NCBI GenBank assembly: GCA_032358255.1
Contig: JAULBX010025331.1
Coordinates: forward strand, 1 to 63,305
Length of the DNA: 63,305 bases
Reading direction: 5' to 3'
Source: Heterotrichella gracilis
Taxonomy: Eukaryota > Sar > Xanthophyceae > Tribonematales > Xanthonemataceae
Shown here: one piece after another, positions 58,501-63,305 of the stretch
Position numbering within the stretch: position 1 is the stretch's first letter
How the letters are laid out: each line of letters starts with the position of its first letter
Notes under the pieces: model-generated
The model's input: only the letters and a program-made list of their open reading frames with translations
The model's database searches: none
Told to the model about the DNA's origin: nothing
Program-made: the position numbers and the translations under genes

Positions 58501-61463
58501 CCCTGTGTGTCGACTTGTGCCTCAGCAGCAGCAGTAGATTCAAGTGGGGTGTATGGTGCATGGCTCACAGCAACTGCAACAACAATGATTATGCTATTCT
58601 GCTGGTGTGCCTGTACCCCAAAAAGCTTGCAATGACCTTGCGATGATTCTAGCTGCGGATATAGAATAACCAATAAACCCTATCCATTTATGGACACACG
58701 CTCTGTGCATCGCTGCATACAAACCCATCTAGTGACATTGGCGGCAGCTCTGCAGCATCCAGCCCTGTCTCCATTGCATAATTGCAGCAACTGCCCCCTG
58801 CCCACACTCGTAAGACCCTGTCCTCACACCCTTGGGCACAAACCCATTGCCAGCACGATCCCTGCTACACCGCACCTGTCACCACACATGTGCAACCCCC
58901 CAACACCCTGCCTGGCTATACCCCCCTTGGCCCCACCTGCAGGCAGCCCTTCCACTGTTCCAGCTGATGCTGCAGCTGGTCTGCAATGCTCTCCCTGCCT
59001 GCCAGCTCAGCAAGGGCAGACTCAGCCGCTGCAGCACGCGCCTCAGCTGCCTGCCGCTGCTCATCTGCTATGGCCAGGTTCCTAGGCAAAGGGAATGAAA
59101 GGAATTAGAGGCATGGCGGGTGCATGGCCAGCATTCACGGTGCCAGCTTTCGTCGCGCCTCGCATAGCCAAAAGGTCGGACATAAGCCAACCTAGAGTAA
59201 TTTTATATTTTTTTCTAGAGCAAAACAAGGAATGTCTATTAATTTAATTGATTATGTGTTTTGTATCATTTCCTCCCGTATGTCTGTTATTTCAATACAT
59301 TTATTATTTATTCTATCTAGTATAATTTGATAATAATAATCTGTACCGTGTTAGTCATTCGTCTCACCTCAGATGCTCTTTCAGCCTCCTTGCCTCCGCC
59401 ACCTCCCCCTCCCCCCTGCGCAGCTCCTCGCGCAGGTTGGCCAACTCCAGCACCCGCCCATCCGCCACGTGGTCAGGCGCCACGTGGCGCTCAGCCAGCA
59501 CAAGGCGCTGCTCCAGGCTGGCAACCTGCTCCGCGAGCTGGCGCCTTGCGGCTGACTCCTGCTCCGCTAGGGTCACCGCCTCCTCAAGCTGAGACTGGCG
59601 GATGCTGGGTGCGCACAGCACAGGGGGAAAGGGGGTGAGTACAGGGTTGGACATAATTGGGGGCGAAAAGGCGGCAGGTAGGGCATTTTGGGTGATGAAC
59701 CTCAGCAGGGTGAGGCATGCATGGCGGGCGATTGTTGATGTCGGGGGTGGAAATTGACTGGGTAGAATTTCCAGCAGGATCCTGCTGCGTCTTTCCTGTC
59801 GTGCAATTTTAGTCAGACCCATTACGGACCCGCATGCACTGCCCCTCCAATCTGCAACTCCAATTCCGTCAATTTCAATATGCACATGCACATGCACATG
59901 CCCCCTCACCTGACCTCCTCCTGCAACAGCTGCAGCTTCTGGTCTGCCAGCTGGCGCTCACGGACAGCCTCGCCCCTTGCGCTGCGCGCGTCGCGCTCAC
60001 TCTGTTCCAGCCGCAGCTGCAGCTGCTTCATGCGTGCCTCGCTGGCTGCCGTGGCAAGGTGCGAGGGGCTGGCCGGGGCTGCGCTGGAGTCGCGGGCAGT
60101 GGCCTCGGCAGCGGCCTGGCAGGGAAGGGAGCGTGTGTGATTGGAGGGTACTCAATTGAGCGAGATTGATGGTTTGAAAGCTGCAGGCGATAATGTCATG
60201 GGCATGCACTATCATGCAGCGGTGACAGGATGCTCTCCTTCGTACAAAGGTTTGCCCCCCTCCTTTTTAAGTAAAGTTAATTGGTGCGCTGCAAAGTGCT
60301 GTTCTATGCATGTCAACTGGCTGTCACGTATCATGATAACCATGTTCATCATTACTGTGTTATTATTTTGTTCCAGTCGTGCACCCGAGGTGGCGCAGGG
60401 TATGTGTGCAATGCTGCAGTGCCCTTCCCCATACCAGCTTGTCCAGCGCCTCCCTGAGCCTGCACTCCGCCGCCGCCCCCCGCTTCACCTCTCGCTCAAC
60501 CTCCCCCTGCAGGCGCTGCTTCTGCTGCTGCAGCTGCACGTCCTTGGTGTCCAGGATGGACTGCAGCTGATGGCAACGAGCCTGCACAGGGGCACAACAT
60601 GTTACTGGAACTAGTTCCAAGTGGGGTATGGCCACACGCCATGCAACACATCCTACGCTTCATAGAAAAGATGGCAATGCTCCGCAGTGGATGGATTTAG
60701 AGCTGCTGCCCTGCTATTTTGTTGAATGGTTTGCCTGTAGTGCTGTGTGTAGCATATCTTGTCAACGTGGGACAACAGCTTGAGCCTTCTCTTCTCCATG
60801 TATGGAAACACGAGTATGCAGCAACATGTCGCCGCATAAACGCCAACAGATGAGGACGCCAGTATACTCCAGAGCGCTGCTGCTGCACTCTGCTGCTGTT
60901 GTTGGATCACAGATAAAGGCCGGCCAGGCTGCTGCGACACATACCTCCAGCTGTTCAATCTTGTTCTCTGCTGCTGCCAGCTTCACCGCTGTCTGTTCCC
61001 TCCCCTTGTCCAGCTCCTCCACCTTGCGCTCCAGTGCCAGCCTGCGCTTGGCACTGCCCGCAAACACCTCCAGCACATCCTGTGGGGGGTCAGGGATGGC
61101 CAGGGCGAGAGGCCGGGCACCCGCGGGTGCGGAGCCAGGCACTGTGGTGAGGGCCAAGGGGGGCAAGCCCTGGCGTGGGACAGTCATGGGCGCCTGCGAG
61201 GAAAACACCACCGCTGAATGATGCCTGAATTGGCTATGTGACAACGAGCAAAAGCTACAACTGTGCAATGAATAGGCTGTTTTGCTGTGCTGTGCTGTGC
61301 GTACTGTGTTGTACTGCAGCAAGCCCATGGGCGGTGTTGCATTGTGTACCTGTTCTAGTCTAGGTCGCTTGGGGTTGGAGAACGGCAGGTGAAGGTCTTG
61401 TTCTAGTTGGCGTGGTCTGATTGCTGAGGCTGGTTCCTCCGCGACACCCCAAGGACCACCCAT
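55598..61463 (-). CDS. MAD1: Mitotic spindle assembly checkpoint protein MAD1
   Basis: Coiled-coil dimer that recruits and converts MAD2 at unattached kinetochores. The start exon (ATG 61461-61463) includes basic NPKRPRLEQ, a possible nuclear signal. Long coiled coil follows in about a dozen exons. The MAD2-interaction motif is intact: RSTTKVLHYVLNPEAQ, with KVLHYVLNP at 56980-57006, closely matching the KVLH-x2-LNP of animal MAD1. Next comes the C-terminal module RLKEVFSKHILQLREAVWG (the RLK motif for BUB1 at 56523-56531) and LFGYRLDVAS, the RWD-type fold. The inferred last splice uses a GTGGGT donor to join EVFIQK to FNNIPAFTANLTMDNF, stopping at 55598. All three functional landmarks are present, so this is unlikely to be an unrelated coiled-coil protein. 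Internal exon edges are approximate. Confidence 0.88.
56649..56662 (+). repeat. Poly-G run in a MAD1 intron
   Basis: Thirteen or so consecutive G residues followed by another G-rich run. On the coding strand this is a poly-C stretch just before a splice acceptor. Confidence 0.8.
59150..59365. other. AT-rich segment in a MAD1 intron
   Basis: A markedly AT-rich intron stretch (for example TTTTATATTTTTTTCTAGAG) in a GC-rich gene. No coding potential or identifiable element. Confidence 0.4.
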
Positions 61464-62863
61464 GTTGGTGCACTGGCTTTACTTTGCTGCTTGCCAAAGA
61501 CCAGGTACAGCAGGGAGAACCATGTGGTTGCTTTTCAACAAACGAGATAGGTGTCACAAGCACCTGGCGGTCAACACTGCTCAACACGTTGGGGTCAGGT
61601 GTGTTTCAGTGTCACTGGTACCATCCACCATTCACGAGGTTGGTAGGTTTTGGAGCGGTGGCTTCTACTGATGTGTGATATGCCCAGTTTGGAAAACCCA
61701 TTGCCTGCTAGGGCAGGGCCTAGCTACTTGCACTCACTTGCAGTTGTCAAGGACTGATACGCGTATGCATGCATATAGTACGAGTTAATCAAACGAAAAA
61801 GGGGACCGTGACCACTGTCAGATCCCGTTCGACCCAAATAGCCAAAAGGCTGCGAGAATCAGAACCTCACTTTTATGGACACTAGGTTGTTCCCTTAGGG
61901 GGTATTGTTGACCGTTGTGTACCCGTATGAGAAGCCAGCACAAGGTTGACCAAGTAACATACCGTATAGGCACTGATAGAGTGTCACTGCAAATCGCTCT
62001 GTGGTTTATGTCCCGAGCCAAACATTTACTGTGTGGGCCACTTCATAAATACAGAATAACAGAATAAACAGAATAATGATAAAAAGCCCGCCGCATAAAT
62101 ACGCATGCATGTTGTTGCCACATCACCTTCTTGTATTTAATATGTCGCCCCCCTTGTATGGCATTAGTTGCATGCGCTGGGGCACTAGACGGCAGCCAAG
62201 TTGCGCTGTAGTGTTACAGGTGCTTTTGCGCATACTACAACCTGTGCCAAGGCTGATATTGCTGCCAGCTGGCTTGGCGATAAGCAAAGGTGATTGCCAC
62301 CTGCCCCCCAGCACCCCGACAGACCTGAGATAGCGTACATGATAATCTACGAGCAAGGTGGTGCTGTGTGCCCAACCCATGCTTAACCAAACCTGACAAG
62401 ACACAAGAAAGAGACACACGCACCACAGAAATTGGTACAAGATAACTGGGGTAAATCCGTTGATACAATTTAAGTGCTATGACAAAGGCTGCAACACCAA
62501 AAGGCTGCAACACCAAAAGGCTGCAACACCTTTGAAGAATGATGGGTGCTGTCTTCTCACAGTGTACATACGGTTCTGCTCTGTACCTAAGCAACACCCT
62601 GCAGACAACAGTGCTTGCTAATACCAACCACACGTCTGCTCCGAACTCTAGACATCCTGCTATACATCAGTGAAGCAGTGAAGCAATGCAACCCAAATAG
62701 ACCCAAATTCACATGCCCTAGCAAGTACAAGTGTGCAACTAGCCCTGCACTATTATTCTCAGGTCGCCATCCCCGCCAGTAAGACCCGCCCCGCTGCTGC
62801 CCAATGACCCCAAACAAACCAAAAAGGAAACCAGCGCCTTTTAAAACTGTGCGGCACAGGTGC
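61464..62863. other. MAD1 upstream region and 3' flank of the RING gene
   Basis: About 1.4 kb. It should hold the MAD1 promoter near 61464 and the 3' UTR of the RING gene near 62863. A three-copy 16-bp tandem repeat lies at 62489-62530 and a TGCATGCA palindrome at about 61765. No gene is seen. Confidence 0.45.
62489..62530. repeat. 16-bp tandem repeat, 2.6 copies
   Basis: The unit CTGCAACACCAAAAGG is repeated twice perfectly and then partially (CTGCAACACC) in non-coding DNA. Confidence 0.9.
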
Positions 62864-63084
62864 CTATTTCAAGCTCCCCTGGCAAATTGGGCAGGTTGCC
62901 TTGGACTGCAGCCAGCGATCCACGCAGCACTTGTGGAACTGGTGGCAGCAGGGCAGCCGGCGCATGACTGCCCCCGCCACCACGTCCTCCAGGCATATGG
63001 AGCACCGCGTGTCGGCGCCCACAGCTGGACCAGCCGCAGGCACCATCACAGTAGGCAGCAGGTCAATGACCTCCGTTGCAGCAC
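62864..63084 (-). CDS. RING-H2 E3 ubiquitin ligase, C-terminal exon (partial)
   Basis: The last exon encodes VIDLLPTVMVPAAGP, then a complete RING-H2 finger: CSIC, LPCCHQFHKCC, DRWL and CPIC (cysteine/histidine order C3H2C3), ending QGSLK and a TAG stop at 62864. The acceptor (CAG on the minus strand, before 63084) fits the frame. The finger resembles plant SDIR1-type ligases and should bind an E2 enzyme. Upstream exons lie towards or beyond the window's right edge, so substrate-binding or membrane parts are unseen. Confidence 0.8.
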
Positions 63085-63149
63085 CTGCAGCAATCAGCCA
63101 CTGTATCAGGCACGTTATTCAAGGCATAAAATAAAGCATGAGCAAAATG

Positions 63150-63305
63150 GTGCACACCCCTAATTCCGTTCTCCTTAGCAAGTGTGGGTTACAAAGCATA
63201 CGTGACAAACGCAGGGACATTAGGCTACGCTGGTTGGGGCATTTAGGACGTTTATCAGACGATAGGGTTCCTAAATGTATGGTGTTTGGTAGGGTGGAGG
63301 GGGCA
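63150..63305 (+). mobile_element. LINE reverse-transcriptase C-terminal fragment, running off the window
   Basis: The plus-strand frame through 63201 reads NSVLLSKCGLQSIRDKRR, then DIRLRWLGHLGRLSDDRVPK and a further VFGRVEGA to the edge. The pattern CGL-x-S-I ... LRWLGH ... DDR-x-PK ... FG is characteristic of the region after the reverse-transcriptase domain in many LINEs. No stop interrupts the frame in the visible 150 bases. It begins close to the RING gene's last exon, possibly inside its next intron, on the opposite strand. Confidence 0.7.

Noticed and set aside
1..63305. CRISPR arrays, operons, restriction or toxin-antitoxin systems
   Set aside because: The window is intron-rich eukaryotic nuclear DNA; the short tandem repeats seen are minisatellites without regular unique spacers.

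Overview
The window is nuclear DNA of an intron-rich eukaryote, most probably a green alga (Chlorophyta; a trebouxiophyte would fit, but this is inference). The genes consist of many short exons with GT-AG introns. Third codon positions are GC-rich, and proteins carry alanine-, glutamine- and proline-rich insertions. Telomere-like TTTAGGG motifs are of the plant type, and the ABCF3/GCN20 protein and the DUF212 protein most resemble plant and algal families. There are no operons, CRISPR arrays or prokaryotic defence genes.

Layout, left to right. A retrotransposon 3' end sits at the left edge (about 1-74). Next come a USP16/45-like deubiquitinase (1353-9177, minus), a 2.1 kb spacer, an ABCF3/GCN20-type ATPase (11290-15926, minus), a doubtful small ORF, and a DUF212 membrane protein (17003-17988, plus). 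A 5'-truncated non-LTR retrotransposon follows (about 18.7-19.1 kb). An M3-family zinc oligopeptidase (19454-24730, minus) lies head to head with a prolyl oligopeptidase (25182-30451, plus). The very large coiled-coil nucleoporin TPR (31643-45850, minus) is followed by a DAO/TDA3-like FAD oxidoreductase (46222-48338, plus), a type I membrane protein with two ShKT domains (49400-51809, plus), another retrotransposon 3' end (about 52.2 kb) and a fructosamine-3-kinase (52996-55370, plus). The right end holds the spindle-checkpoint protein MAD1 (55598-61463, minus), the C-terminal end of a RING-H2 E3 ligase (62864 to at least 63084, minus) and a LINE reverse-transcriptase fragment (63150-63305, plus).

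Functional themes. TPR, the nuclear-basket filament, and MAD1, the checkpoint protein that TPR anchors at nuclear pores in yeast, animals and plants, lie less than 10 kb apart. The two oligopeptidases share a divergent 451 bp promoter region and could act in sequence on short peptides left by larger proteases. A deubiquitinase and a RING ligase lie near the two ends.

The non-coding part is rich in retrotransposon debris: at least three non-LTR signatures with different simple-sequence tails (TTTG, TTTC, TAAC). It also holds a small foldback with an 8-bp flanking duplication inside a prolyl oligopeptidase intron, and a striking excess of the palindrome TGCATGCA. Exon boundaries were read by eye from splice sites and protein-family conservation. 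The five-exon DUF212 and FAD oxidoreductase models, the six-exon fructosamine kinase and the three-exon ShKT gene keep frame throughout; the longer genes are given as spans.
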